Of a DNA stretch of 64,000 bases, positions 18,291 to 27,951 are shown in pieces. Source of the DNA: Nitrosomonas sp. HPC101 (GTDB lineage Bacteria; Pseudomonadota; Gammaproteobacteria; Burkholderiales; Nitrosomonadaceae); the NCBI RefSeq assembly GCF_009833125.1, contig NZ_QRCC01000014.1, positions 62,001-126,000 on the forward strand, given 5' to 3'. A model generated the notes under the pieces. The model made no database searches. It was not told the origin of the DNA and was given only the letters and a program-made list of their open reading frames with translations. A program made the position numbers and the translations under genes. Numbering within the stretch: the stretch's first letter is position 1; every line of letters begins with the position of its first letter.

Positions 18291-21200
18291 TCACGCCGAC
18301 GCCCCAGCTTGCGGCGGTGCCTTCGGCGGCACCGTGCCCTGCTGATAGGTCGCATCAAACACCGTGTCCGTCAGCCAGCGCTTGAAGTTAGGGTTGTCGC
18401 TGAACTGCTTGAACAGTTCAGTGTGGTCGGACAGCAGCTCCAGCACCACGCGGTTGAGTGCCTTGTCGTGCTCCAACTTGGCGTTTTGCTTGTCAGAGTT
18501 CGCCTGCGCGTTCTGGTACGCCTTGTCCTGCGCCACCCGCGCCGGGATCTCCTCGGCTATGACCTTGCGGATCTTGTCCTCGTCCTTCCACTCGATGTTG
18601 CCGAACAGGTCGTTGAAGGTCTTGATGATCGCGGAGAGTTTGTCGATGTCTGCCTCGCCCTTGCCACCACCGCCCCCCGGCGGCACTGGATCGACCGTGG
18701 CGTCGGCGTCGGCCATAGCCATCTTCAACGCCGCCTTGGCCTCCACCCGGTAGCTGTCCATGTCGATGGTCTCCAGGACACCCTTGGAGAGGTCTTCCTC
18801 CTTGGGCGCGGGCAGCTTCGGGATGAGGAAGTTCAGGAAGATCGACAGCTTCTCCCACGTCGGGTGGCCGTAGCTCAGGATCGCGGCAAGAAAGCCGTAG
18901 CTGCGCACAAAGGCCTTCGCCTTCCCCTTGAACTTGACCTGATCGTCCTCGCCGAGCTTGTCGGTGTATTCGACCACGCAAGCATCGAGGATGGGGTCGA
19001 GTTTGTCCCGGTCTGCGCCGCTCAAGTACAGCGCCACCAAGTCTTCCACCTGTTGCCAGCTGTACACCTGCTGCCCGTCGAGTTCGGCCTTCAGGTCGTG
19101 CAGTTTGTTGGCGTCGGTTTCGCCGGTCTGGATGGTCGCGCGGTAGTAGTCCTGGAACGCCGCCTTCACCGCCTCGGCGTTGTCGGCGAAGTCGAGCACA
19201 AAGGTGTCGTGCTTCTGCGGATGCGCGCGGTTCAGGCGTGACAGGGTCTGCACTGCCAGCACGCCCGCCAACGGCTTGTCCACGTACATCGTGTGCAGCA
19301 AGGGCTCATCGAAGCCGGTGACGAACTTGTTGGCGACGATCAGGAAGCGATACGGGTCTTGCTTGAGGTTGGCCGGAATGTCCTTGCTCGGAAACCCGTT
19401 CAGATCGGCCTCGGTCTTCTTCTGACCACCGATCTCGAAGTCGCCCGAGTACGCCACGATGGCCTTGTACGGGCTCTTGATCTGCGTGAGGTAGTCCGAC
19501 ACCTCGCGCCAGTAGTCGATGGCGCGCGCGATGCCGTTGCACACGATCATCGCCCGCGCCTTGCCGCCGATCTTCTGCTTGCCCGCCACCTGTGCGATGA
19601 AGTGATCGACCATGATCTCGGCCTTGCGGCGGATGGCCTTGTCGTGCGATTCGACGTAGTGGCGGATTTTCTTCAGCGCCTTCACCTTGTCGAATTCCGG
19701 GTCGTCCGCCACCGTCTTGGCCACTTGGTAGAAGCTGTCGTAGGTGGTGTAGTTCTCCACGACGTCGAGGATGAACTTCTCCTGGATCGCCTGCTTGGTG
19801 GTGTAGGTCAGTTCTTCGGGCGAGCGGAACTGCACCTTGTCGCCTACGAGGGTTTTCTCGCCGAACAACTCCAGCGTCTTGTTCTTGGGCGTGGCAGTGA
19901 AGGCGAAGTAGCTGGCGTTGACCAGCAGCTTGCGCGAGGCGATGCGTTTCTCGATTTCCGCGTTGACCGCATCCTGCGTGCTGTCCTCCTCGAATTCCTC
20001 TTCCGCAACCTTGCCGCCGAGGGCTTCGTGCATCCGCGCCGTGGTCTTGCCGCCCTGGCTGGAATGCGCCTCGTCGATCAACAGCGCAAACTTTCGGTCG
20101 CTCAAGTCACCCAGCTCATCGAGGATGAACGGGAATTTCTGCACCGTGGTGACGATGATCTTCTTGCCCCGGCGCAGGTACTCGCGCAGCTCCTGCGCGT
20201 TGTCGGAGTGGCCGAAGATCGCCGCCACGTGGTCGTACCCCTTGATGGTGCGGGCAATCTGCGTGTCCAGCGCGCGCCGGTCGGTGATGACGATGATGGA
20301 ATCGAACTGCGCCGTCATCGGATCATCCTTGCGGCGCAGCTCCACCAACTGGTGCGCCAGCCAAGCGATGGTGTTGCTCTTGCCGCTGCCTGCCGAATGC
20401 TGGATCAGATAGCGCTTGCCCACCCCATCGGTATGGGCGCGGCGCAGCAGGGCGCGCACCGTGCGCAACTGATGGAAGCGCGGGAAGATCTGCTTACGCT
20501 TCTTGCCGCTGGCGTCTGCTTCTTCCTCCTCCACCACCTGCGCATAACTCTCGATGATGTTGGCCAGCGACTCGCGGGTCAGCACCTGCTTCCACAGGTA
20601 GTCGGTCTTCAGGCCATCCGGGTTGGGCGGGTTGCCTGCGCCGCTGTTCCAGCCCTGGTTGAATGGCAGGAACCACGATGCCTTGCCCTTCAGCTCGGTG
20701 CAGAACGCAGCCTCCGCGTCATCGACCGCGACGTGCGCAACGCAACGACCCAACTGGAACAGCAGCTCCTGCGGGCTGCGCGTGGTTTGGTACTGGACGA
20801 TGGCGTCGGCCAGGGTCTGCTTGGTCAGCGAGTTCTTCAACTCGAAGGTCAGCACCGGCAGGCCATTGATGAAAATGGCCAAGTCCAGCTCGTTGCCGGA
20901 ATCATTGCAGTAGCGCACCTGCCGGGTGACGCTAAAGATGTTCTTGCCGAAGGCGTCCGCTGCCGTAGCGTTGCCGGGCGTGGGCAGCAGCTTGTAGAGA
21001 TCGACGTGTACCGGCCCGTGGCTCACGCCCTTGCGCAACACGTCCACCACACCGCGCTTGGTGATCTCTCCCTGCAGGCGGTGCAGAAACTGGGTGCGTT
21101 TGATGCCGTCCACCGCCAGCTTCAGTGTCTCCACCGCCTTGGGCTGGGTGGCCTGCAAGAAGGCCAACAACTGAGCCACATCCAGCGCCACGTCGCTGTT

Positions 21201-21359
21201 GTAGTCGGTAGGCTTGCCCTGCACGTAGCCGTTGTGGGTGGCGGCAAAGTCCGTGGGAGCCAGCGCATGGCTGTACTCGGGCTGGGGCACACCGGTCAAG
21301 CCGCGTACCACGCGCGCCTCAAACCAGCGCTCGCTGGTGTCAGTCTTCGCCATCGCCAT
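18291..21359 (-). CDS. hsdR: Type I restriction enzyme R subunit (HsdR)
   Basis: The 1022-residue motor and nuclease subunit cuts DNA after ATP-driven translocation. The N-terminal nuclease core shows D159 and E173-x-K175 in LDLAIFINGLPVLTFELK. Walker A is SAGSGKSN (322-329) and the helicase box DEAH sits at 429-432. Later helicase motifs include FTATPKNKT and FVTGFDEPLLHTMYVDKPL, then ALSRLNR-type QTLSRLNRAHP. A glycine-rich loop (GGGGGKGE) lies in the C-terminal part. The gene overlaps hsdS by 20 bp and is followed by the HrgA-like gene. Confidence 0.95.
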   Translation of the reverse strand: MAMAKTDTSERWFEARVVRGLTGVPQPEYSHALAPTDFAATHNGYVQGKPTDYNSDVALDVAQLLAFLQATQPKAVETLKLAVDGIKRTQFLHRLQGEITKRGVVDVLRKGVSHGPVHVDLYKLLPTPGNATAADAFGKNIFSVTRQVRYCNDSGNELDLAIFINGLPVLTFELKNSLTKQTLADAIVQYQTTRSPQELLFQLGRCVAHVAVDDAEAAFCTELKGKASWFLPFNQGWNSGAGNPPNPDGLKTDYLWKQVLTRESLANIIESYAQVVEEEEADASGKKRKQIFPRFHQLRTVRALLRRAHTDGVGKRYLIQHSAGSGKSNTIAWLAHQLVELRRKDDPMTAQFDSIIVITDRRALDTQIARTIKGYDHVAAIFGHSDNAQELREYLRRGKKIIVTTVQKFPFILDELGDLSDRKFALLIDEAHSSQGGKTTARMHEALGGKVAEEEFEEDSTQDAVNAEIEKRIASRKLLVNASYFAFTATPKNKTLELFGEKTLVGDKVQFRSPEELTYTTKQAIQEKFILDVVENYTTYDSFYQVAKTVADDPEFDKVKALKKIRHYVESHDKAIRRKAEIMVDHFIAQVAGKQKIGGKARAMIVCNGIARAIDYWREVSDYLTQIKSPYKAIVAYSGDFEIGGQKKTEADLNGFPSKDIPANLKQDPYRFLIVANKFVTGFDEPLLHTMYVDKPLAGVLAVQTLSRLNRAHPQKHDTFVLDFADNAEAVKAAFQDYYRATIQTGETDANKLHDLKAELDGQQVYSWQQVEDLVALYLSGADRDKLDPILDACVVEYTDKLGEDDQVKFKGKAKAFVRSYGFLAAILSYGHPTWEKLSIFLNFLIPKLPAPKEEDLSKGVLETIDMDSYRVEAKAALKMAMADADATVDPVPPGGGGGKGEADIDKLSAIIKTFNDLFGNIEWKDEDKIRKVIAEEIPARVAQDKAYQNAQANSDKQNAKLEHDKALNRVVLELLSDHTELFKQFSDNPNFKRWLTDTVFDATYQQGTVPPKAPPQAGASA

Positions 21360-22758
21360 CCTCCTCTTCGGTCACATCCTCTTGGTCATCGACCAGCGCG
21401 GCCAGCGCCACGTCGTCCACCACGTCGTCCGGGCCGGGCTGCCAGCCGCGTACATCCACTTGGCCCGTGACCACATCGGCAATCAGGCGGTCGCGGTATT
21501 CGCGGATCAGCTTGATTTCCTCTTCCGTGCGGGCGATAGCGTCGTCCAGCGGTTGGCACTCAGTGGTGATCCAGCGGCAGATGGATTGCTGTTCTTCGAC
21601 CGGCGGCAACCCAACTACCGCGTTTTTCACGTCGTGCTTGCCAAGTGCAAAGCGTGTGACGCCGGTGGCGAGAACGTGGAACTGTTGCGCCGTGCGCGCC
21701 GAGCCGATGGCGCGAAACAGGAACTCGCCCAACACCCGATTCGATACTGGGCGCAGCAGGCCGAGGTGATATGCGCAAACCACGCCGGGCAAATCCTCCG
21801 GCACCCAGGCGGGTACCCCGATGTCGTCCGGCGTTTCGGAATCCTTGGTCAGAATGACATCACCCGCTTTTAGCGTCAGGCGGGCGATCTCCGCCGCCGT
21901 AGCTGTGGCGCGCATCAAGTCCATATCGTCGGTGATACGGTCATTCTTGTAGACGTCGGTGTAGTTGCACAGGCGCACCGGCGTTTCATCGTCGTGCGAG
22001 TGCTTGTCCACGCCGCTGAAGCGCACGTCCGCGATGTGCTTAATGAGGGCCACTTCCCAATGCTCCGGCACTTCGCCCAGCCAATCGATACCCGACGGCT
22101 TCAGCGCCACCGATGTATCGAGGCCGCGTGTGACGGCGTGATCGATGATGCGCAGCTTCTGCTCGGTGAGCAGCTTGATCAGGTCCCGCTTGGTCTTGAT
22201 GAAGCGGGCAATGTGCGCGTCCTGCGCTCGTAGGTAGGCGACGATCTGGTCTTGCTCGGGGCGCGGGGGCACGAGCGAGGGCATCTGCTTAAAGGACTCC
22301 CAATACAGCCGGTTGCGATCCGCCACGATGCCGCGCGAGAACTTGTTGACCTCCTGCATGTACGCCGCCGTGCGGAACAGGTAGCTGTAGTAGCTGCTGT
22401 TGGCCTCGTCGTAGGGTTTCACCACGACATAGGCCGGGCTGACCAGCCCGTCAACTGGCGCGGGGCCGACCGCGCCTTGCCACATCCGCATCATGTTGTA
22501 GGCAATGTCGCCCTTGGCCGCGCGTTTGTACTTCTCCTTCTGGCTCATAACCTGCTTGCGCTTCAGGTTTTCCATGTCACGCACGCGCACGCCGGTGCGC
22601 AGCGACACTTCCAGAATGGGCAGATCGGGAAAGCCTGTTTCGACGCGATGGCCGAAGAGGCGACCATTACGAAGCACCTGCCAGTCCTCCGGAAGCCGAG
22701 GAACCCAGGGCAATCCAGATGGGCGATAAGTCGGGTACGCGCTCGCCGTCGCCATCAC
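21340..22758 (-). CDS. hsdS: Type I restriction enzyme specificity subunit (HsdS)
   Basis: The 472-residue DNA recognition subunit has two target-recognition domains separated by conserved helices. The first half begins after YRPSGLPWVPRLPEDWQVLRNG. The central spacer is PRPEQDQIVAYLRAQDAHIARFIKTKRDLI. The second domain opens with LKPSGIDWLGEVPEHWEVALIKHI, and the distal spacer is PPVEEQQSICRWITTECQPLDDAI. An acidic tail (EEEDGDGED) ends it. The recognition site cannot be predicted from sequence alone. It overlaps hsdM by four bases. Confidence 0.94.
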   Translation of the reverse strand: MMATASAYPTYRPSGLPWVPRLPEDWQVLRNGRLFGHRVETGFPDLPILEVSLRTGVRVRDMENLKRKQVMSQKEKYKRAAKGDIAYNMMRMWQGAVGPAPVDGLVSPAYVVVKPYDEANSSYYSYLFRTAAYMQEVNKFSRGIVADRNRLYWESFKQMPSLVPPRPEQDQIVAYLRAQDAHIARFIKTKRDLIKLLTEQKLRIIDHAVTRGLDTSVALKPSGIDWLGEVPEHWEVALIKHIADVRFSGVDKHSHDDETPVRLCNYTDVYKNDRITDDMDLMRATATAAEIARLTLKAGDVILTKDSETPDDIGVPAWVPEDLPGVVCAYHLGLLRPVSNRVLGEFLFRAIGSARTAQQFHVLATGVTRFALGKHDVKNAVVGLPPVEEQQSICRWITTECQPLDDAIARTEEEIKLIREYRDRLIADVVTGQVDVRGWQPGPDDVVDDVALAALVDDQEDVTEEEDGDGED

Positions 22759-25142
22759 GCGCCCCCCACGATCCGATGCAGCAAACCTTCGCTCTGCTGC
22801 TCCAGCGCGAGGATGTCCGCGCGGATTTCTGCCAGCGTGCGCAGCGGCGCGGGCTTGTAGAAATAGCGGGCAAACGAAATCTCGTAGCCGATCTGGGTCT
22901 TGTCCGTGGCGATCCAGGCGTCCGGCGCGTGCGGCAATACTTCGCGGGCAAAGAAGGCGTCGATGCCGCCCGGTTCCTTCAATGGCACCTGCTCGGTGTC
23001 GCGCAGCTCGCTGTCGGGCTCGTACTCGACCATGAAGCGATCCTTGCCCACGGTCTCCAAGTACGCACCATCGAAGCCGGGCTCGAAATGCTCGCCCGCC
23101 TTGAGCTTGCTGCGCTTGGCAATGACCGGTGGTGCGGTTTCGTCGCGCCAGCTCACCGCCTTGTAGATGGCCTTTTTCTCCGGCGCGCCGAGCTTGTCGC
23201 CCTGCACCTTGAGGGCAGCATCGAAGCGGGTGCGGAACTCATTGTGGTCGTCGAACACGGCGCTGCCCAATGCCTGCTGCGCCCGCTTCGCCACCTCCAT
23301 CAGCCCCTTGTCACGCTGCCAAGTCGAAGCATCGAGCAGCTTCTTGCGGCGCTTGGCGGGCACGGCCTTGCGGGTGGTGGTGGCTTCGCCGTCATCACTG
23401 CTGTCGCTGTCTTCGCTGTCGTCGTCTTCGTTCTCGTCCTCGCCCTTCAGCCACGCCTCGATGGCTGGCTTGCGCTTGGCGAACTCGCTGTAGAGCGCCT
23501 CACCGTGGGTGGCGTAGATCTCGGCGCGCAGCGCCTCGTCGCCGGTGGCAAACCGCAGGGGCTCGATGCGTTCGTCTGAGAGCTGGCTTTTCAGGCGCAG
23601 CGGGCGCTCGACGGTGATCTTCCAGTAGCCGAAGTTTTGGGTGTCGAACCATTTGGACTGGGCAGTTTCCTGCGCCTCGCCCAGATACAGGTCGAGGATT
23701 CGCTGGATGTCTCCATTCGAGAGTTCGCAGTTCTTCTTGCCGAGGTTGCGGCGCAGCGGCTGGAACCACTGCGATGCGTCGATCAACTGCACCTTGCCAC
23801 GCCGTGCTTCGGCCTTCTTGTTGGCCAGCACCCAGATGTAGGTGGCGATGCCGGTGTTGTAGAAGATGTTGAGCGGCAGGGCGATGATGGCTTCGAGCCA
23901 GTCGTTCTCCAGCACCCAGCGGCGAATGTTGCTCTCGCCCTGGCCTGCGTCGCCGGTGAAGAGTGCCGAGCCGTTATGCACCAGCGCGATGCGGCTGCCC
24001 AGCGGCGTGTTGTGCTTCATCTTTTGCAGCTTGTTCACCTGGAACATGAGCTGCCCGTCGCTGGAGCGGGTGAGGAGCTTGAACTCGTTGTTGCCCGCGT
24101 GGCTGACAATGAAACGCGGGTCGTTGAATTCCTTCTTGCCGCCCATGCGCTCCAGATCGGTCTTCCAACTCTTGCCGTAGGGCGGGTTGGAGATCATGAA
24201 GTCGAATTCGCGGCTGCGGAACTGGTCGGCGGACAGGGTGGATTTGTCCGCACCACCGACGATGTTCTCGGCTTCCGCTCCTTCGCCCTTCAAGAGCAGG
24301 TCGGCCTTGCAGATAGCGTAGGTTTCGTCGCTGATCTCCTGCCCGAACAGGTGGATCGACACTTCCTTGTCGTGCTGCTCGGCCAGTTCGTGTAGCGCCT
24401 CCTCGGCCACGGTGAGCATGCCGCCGGTGCCGCAGGAGCCGTCGTATAGCGAATAGGTGCTGGACTCGATCCGGTCGGCCACCGGAAGGAACAGCAGCTT
24501 GGCCATGAGCTGCACCACGTCGCGCGGAGTGAAGTGCTCGCCCGCCTCTTCGTTGTTGTCTTCGTTGAAGCGGCGGATCAGCTCCTCGAATACCGTGCCC
24601 ATGCCGTGGTTGTCCAGCGCGGGCAGCTTGATGCGGCCGTCAGCATCCTTGACAGGAAGCGGCGCGAGATTGACCTCGGGGTCGAGGAAATCGTCGATCA
24701 GGTAGCCGAGGACGTGGGAATCCACCAGCTTCTGAATCTGGTTGCGGAAATTGAACTTGATGAGGATTTCCTGCACGTTGGGCGAGAAGCCGTCCAGGTA
24801 CGCAATGAAGTCATCGCGCAGGCGCTGCCCCGCCGCGCTGGCCTTCAGCTTGGCCAGGGTGAATTCCGAGACGTTGTAGAAGGCCTGGCCTGCCGCCATG
24901 CGCAGCGCGCCGTCCTGCTCGGCCACCTTGTGGGTGTCGAGGAACTTCTTGCGCTCCAGCACCGCGCCCTTGGTGGCTTCCAGTACGGCGTCGAGCCGCC
25001 GTAGCACGGTGAAAGGCAGGATCACGTCGCGGTACTTGCCGCGCACGTAGACGTCGCGCAGGCGGTCGTCGGCAATGTTCCAGATGAAGTCGGAAATCCA
25101 CTTGATCTGGCTTTGGTCTTGGTGTTTTACGGGTTTCATCAA
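22755..25142 (-). CDS. hsdM: Type I restriction enzyme methyltransferase subunit (HsdM)
   Basis: This N6-adenine methyltransferase has the N-terminal HsdM domain (IKWISDFIWNIADDRLRDVY), SAM motif I DGSCGTGGM (234-242), the catalytic NPPY (319-322) and the upstream EHFTPRDVVQLMAKLL. At 795 residues it is far longer than the usual 500. The extra C-terminal part holds an acid-serine-rich stretch at about 575-590 and a helical end like that of other long HsdM proteins. It overlaps both neighbours by four bases, so hsdM, hsdS and the upstream DUF262 gene are translated as a unit. Confidence 0.94.
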   Translation of the reverse strand: MMKPVKHQDQSQIKWISDFIWNIADDRLRDVYVRGKYRDVILPFTVLRRLDAVLEATKGAVLERKKFLDTHKVAEQDGALRMAAGQAFYNVSEFTLAKLKASAAGQRLRDDFIAYLDGFSPNVQEILIKFNFRNQIQKLVDSHVLGYLIDDFLDPEVNLAPLPVKDADGRIKLPALDNHGMGTVFEELIRRFNEDNNEEAGEHFTPRDVVQLMAKLLFLPVADRIESSTYSLYDGSCGTGGMLTVAEEALHELAEQHDKEVSIHLFGQEISDETYAICKADLLLKGEGAEAENIVGGADKSTLSADQFRSREFDFMISNPPYGKSWKTDLERMGGKKEFNDPRFIVSHAGNNEFKLLTRSSDGQLMFQVNKLQKMKHNTPLGSRIALVHNGSALFTGDAGQGESNIRRWVLENDWLEAIIALPLNIFYNTGIATYIWVLANKKAEARRGKVQLIDASQWFQPLRRNLGKKNCELSNGDIQRILDLYLGEAQETAQSKWFDTQNFGYWKITVERPLRLKSQLSDERIEPLRFATGDEALRAEIYATHGEALYSEFAKRKPAIEAWLKGEDENEDDDSEDSDSSDDGEATTTRKAVPAKRRKKLLDASTWQRDKGLMEVAKRAQQALGSAVFDDHNEFRTRFDAALKVQGDKLGAPEKKAIYKAVSWRDETAPPVIAKRSKLKAGEHFEPGFDGAYLETVGKDRFMVEYEPDSELRDTEQVPLKEPGGIDAFFAREVLPHAPDAWIATDKTQIGYEISFARYFYKPAPLRTLAEIRADILALEQQSEGLLHRIVGGA

Positions 25143-26899
25143 ACCTGCCCTTGCGTAGCTGTTGTTGTGTCGGGCGCTTTGCTGACCGATTCGGTTGGCG
25201 ACACTTCAAGAGCCCAGTGCTTCTTGAGCACGCCGACAAGGCGCTCTTGGCGATCAATCAGCATCGCCGGTGTCCACGTGTTTTCCGAGCGGACTTCCTG
25301 CGTCAAGATGAAGGGTGACGCGGTGCCCTTGCCCTTGAAGTACACGTTCTTCTTGGTGGCGAAGTCGTAGTTGCTGGCGGCCGGATTCTTGCGAACGTGC
25401 AGTGGCACCAGATTGGCCAGCCGATGTGTCCAGGCGTCACGCTCGTTTTCGTCCGGGAACCACTTGATCCAGTCCGAGGCGGCAGACGGCGTCTGCGGCA
25501 GGACATGCTCCAGCGACAGGTGGTCGAACGCCTGCTTCTTGCTGCCGTCGCTGACCAGGGCTTCGAGACGAAGCATCAACGCCATGCGTGCTTTGGGCAG
25601 CTTGCGGTAGATGTCGCCATCGAGCGCGGCGAGAAACTCACGCTTCTGCGCGTCCGTCAGGGCCAGCGTGGTGAGCGCTGCCAAATCCCCTTTGAAGGTC
25701 TCCGGTTCGATTTCCTTCGTGAGCGCAGCGTAGGTTTCGATGCGCTCGTTGATGCCCACTTTGGTGACCAGCAGGGAATAGGTCAGGCGCTCCAGTGCCT
25801 GGAAAAATTCGGCAAGTCGCTTGGGTTGCTGCCGGAAGCGCTTGAAATACACCAGTGCCGAGGGCACCCAGTCCTTGAAGTCCACGCGGTTGAGCCAGGA
25901 CAGGTGTTCGTTGATTATCTCGGCGTGTTCGGTGGCCTCGAAGTCGGCGTCGCGCACGAAGTCCCACACTTCGGCGTAGGGCTTGATGACCTTGTCGACG
26001 AGGTCGATGGGAGCCTTGTACTCGGTGACGTGCTCCTGGAATTCCTTGACCAGCGTGGCCCGCTGCTTCTGTTTGGCGTAGATGGTTCGAATGTGGCCGA
26101 ACAGATCGCCAAAGGCGTCGCGGCCCAATGCGCTTTCGATGCGGCTCCACTCCTTGGCGTAGGCGCGGCTCTTGACGTCGCCTGCCGTGGTGCGGATCAG
26201 GCCCAGCACCTGTGCCTTGATGATGTCGATAGGCGCGAGGTCGAGCCCCCGGTTGTTGAGCACGGAGAAGATGCGGTACGCGGCTTCGAGATCGGGCGTG
26301 GAGATGACGACCAGCGAGCAGTCGTTGGCGAGGAACTGCCACAGCGCGATCAGGTCGGCGGGCGGCAGCGCCTTGGCCTTGGCAAGCAGCAGCGTGGCGT
26401 TTTCGCGGTAGCGCAGGCGGCTGTCCTCCAGCTTGTCGGTACTGGTGACCAACTGCGCGATGCCACCCGGCTCCTGAATGTTGGCGCGGAAGTAGTCGGC
26501 ATCCTCCTCGCGGGCGGTCAGACGGTATTCGTTTTTCTCGCCGAGGCTGACCTTGCCCTTCTTGTAAAGGAAATCGGTGATGTCGTCGGCGGCGTGCGGC
26601 ATGGCCTCGCGCAGCACCGCGAACAGCATCGTCAGCGTGGACAGGCGCTGCTGGCCGTCGACCACCGACGATTTCGGCTCCCGGTCGTTCTTGATCAGAA
26701 CGATGCTGCCGAGGAAGTATTGACTGGTCGCGCCGGAGACACGGGCGTCCTGCATCGCCGAGATCAGATCGTCGAACAATTCACCCGCCTGCTCGGTCGT
26801 CCAAGCGTAGGGGCGCTGGTAGTCCGGAATCTCGAACTGGTAGCTGCCCTCGAAAATCTCGCGGATCAGCTTGTCGTGGGCTTCAAGTGTCTTGGCCAT
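25139..26899 (-). CDS. DUF262/DUF1524 protein (GmrSD-like)
   Basis: The 586-residue protein joins a DUF262 ParB-like nucleotide-processing domain (IPDYQRPYAW at 24-33 and DGQQR at 81-85) to a C-terminal DUF1524 HNH-type nuclease domain (LEHVLPQ with H465, then HRLANLVPLH and NPAASNYDFATKK). GmrSD enzymes with this architecture cleave modified phage DNA, and related proteins are defence genes. It lies between the WYL regulator (15 bp upstream) and hsdM (four-base overlap), so here it is co-expressed with a type I system. Whether it acts alone or with Hsd is unknown. Confidence 0.88.
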   Translation of the reverse strand: MAKTLEAHDKLIREIFEGSYQFEIPDYQRPYAWTTEQAGELFDDLISAMQDARVSGATSQYFLGSIVLIKNDREPKSSVVDGQQRLSTLTMLFAVLREAMPHAADDITDFLYKKGKVSLGEKNEYRLTAREEDADYFRANIQEPGGIAQLVTSTDKLEDSRLRYRENATLLLAKAKALPPADLIALWQFLANDCSLVVISTPDLEAAYRIFSVLNNRGLDLAPIDIIKAQVLGLIRTTAGDVKSRAYAKEWSRIESALGRDAFGDLFGHIRTIYAKQKQRATLVKEFQEHVTEYKAPIDLVDKVIKPYAEVWDFVRDADFEATEHAEIINEHLSWLNRVDFKDWVPSALVYFKRFRQQPKRLAEFFQALERLTYSLLVTKVGINERIETYAALTKEIEPETFKGDLAALTTLALTDAQKREFLAALDGDIYRKLPKARMALMLRLEALVSDGSKKQAFDHLSLEHVLPQTPSAASDWIKWFPDENERDAWTHRLANLVPLHVRKNPAASNYDFATKKNVYFKGKGTASPFILTQEVRSENTWTPAMLIDRQERLVGVLKKHWALEVSPTESVSKAPDTTTATQGQV

Positions 26900-26914
26900 T
26901 GCGTTTGTTCTTTC

Positions 26915-27835
26915 CTATCGTTTCTTGGGGCTGCTCGGGGCTTGATAGCCCGGAGCCAGCTTGGCGTTCTCAACGCCGTACAGGGCCAGCGGATCGCTGA
27001 GCCATAGGCGGTACTGTTCTTCCTTGAGCCGATGGTCGGGCGAGCAGTCCACGCTCCAGCGCAGCAGCATGTAGCCCGCGACGGCGGCGCGAACGCGCAT
27101 CCGGATCGAGCCGTCGGTCATCCCGTAGTCCATCTTGATGATCTCGGGCCGGGCCAGACGTGGGTGCGGCACGAAGTCCAACTCGACGATGCGCGTCCAC
27201 TGGATGTCGTTGTCTGGACGCTCGTTGGCCTGAGGCTCCTCATCGAGCAGGGTCGGCGCTTCGATACGGGTGACCACGAAGTCCCGAAACTCTCTGCTCT
27301 TGCGATCAAAGGCCCGGACGTGCCAGCGCAGGCCGGTGTCCACCAAGGCGAAGGGCACGATGACCCGTTCGGACTCGCCGCTGCTCATCGAGTGGTAGCG
27401 GATGGCGACGGGCCGCTTGGCGTGGATCGCGCGGCAGACCGGGGCCAGCACATCCATCTTCGGGTTGCTCAGGGCGGTGGGCGACTCGCACGTCAGCAGC
27501 GGCTGCGTTGCGCCGTTCACGCCATCGCCGAAGCCCAAGGCCAGTGCCGATAGCACGCGTTGGGCGGCGTGGTCGAACAGCGGGGAGAACACCTGCCCGA
27601 TGCGGTAGATCTTGTTGCTGCCGTCGAAGGTGATGTTCTGCGGCGCGATTTCCCGGTACAGCGCCAAGTCGCGCGTCGCCCCCGCCGGTGCCACGCCAAA
27701 GCGGTCGATCAGATCGGGGCGACCGATCTCACCGAAGAAGTAGAGCCGGAAGTCGATGTAGGCCAGCCGCTCGCGCTGGGCGTGGCTCAGATTTTCGACG
27801 TGCTGGGGTAGTGTCACCGGCGGCTCCTCATCCAA
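26915..27835 (-). CDS. WYL-domain transcriptional regulator (BrxR/CapW-like)
   Basis: The 306-residue protein has an N-terminal winged-helix part (YIDFRLYFFGEIGRPDLIDRFG), a WYL domain in the middle (VAIRYHSMSSGESERVIVPFALVDTGLRWHVRAFDRKSREFRDFVVTRI, positions about 155-205) and a C-terminal WCX-like domain. This layout is that of BrxR and CapW, dimeric repressors that control BREX, CBASS and restriction islands. It is the first gene of the defence operon. A perfect inverted repeat lies 57 bp upstream, between it and a divergent gene. A nucleic-acid ligand for WYL is family knowledge, not visible here. Confidence 0.85.
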   Translation of the reverse strand: MDEEPPVTLPQHVENLSHAQRERLAYIDFRLYFFGEIGRPDLIDRFGVAPAGATRDLALYREIAPQNITFDGSNKIYRIGQVFSPLFDHAAQRVLSALALGFGDGVNGATQPLLTCESPTALSNPKMDVLAPVCRAIHAKRPVAIRYHSMSSGESERVIVPFALVDTGLRWHVRAFDRKSREFRDFVVTRIEAPTLLDEEPQANERPDNDIQWTRIVELDFVPHPRLARPEIIKMDYGMTDGSIRMRVRAAVAGYMLLRWSVDCSPDHRLKEEQYRLWLSDPLALYGVENAKLAPGYQAPSSPKKR

Positions 27836-27891
27836 GACGGACGACCGAAAGACTGCGTTTGGTTTTATGTGTGTTCATTGCTAGGCTGCTT

Positions 27892-27912
27892 ATATCATCA
27901 AACTGATGATAT
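27892..27912. promoter_or_regulatory. Perfect inverted repeat, candidate operator of the WYL regulator
   Basis: ATATCATCA and TGATGATAT are exact inverted copies separated by AAC. The site lies in the 116-bp gap between the divergent WYL regulator and the unknown gene at 27952. BrxR/CapW-type dimers bind inverted repeats of similar size in their own promoter regions. It would be placed to control both directions. Confidence 0.55.
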
Positions 27913-27951
27913 CATGCGTCATGAGCTTCAGATTCGCAAGGGGGCGACAAC

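Noticed and set aside
18201..19241. A 346-residue plus-strand frame opposite hsdR and the HrgA-like gene
   Set aside because: It spans the joint of two supported minus-strand genes and shows only codon-composition effects.
19293..21470. A 725-residue plus-strand open frame opposite hsdR
   Set aside because: It is antisense to the fully motif-supported HsdR. Long antisense frames are common in GC-rich coding DNA, and its protein is rich in R, H, V and L without any family pattern.
22719..23579. A 286-residue plus-strand frame opposite hsdM
   Set aside because: Same antisense effect; the minus strand is an HsdM with NPPY and SAM motifs.
25397..27007. A 536-residue plus-strand frame opposite the DUF262 gene
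   Set aside because: The opposite strand carries clear DUF262 and DUF1524 motifs. This frame has no ribosome site and no recognisable domain.
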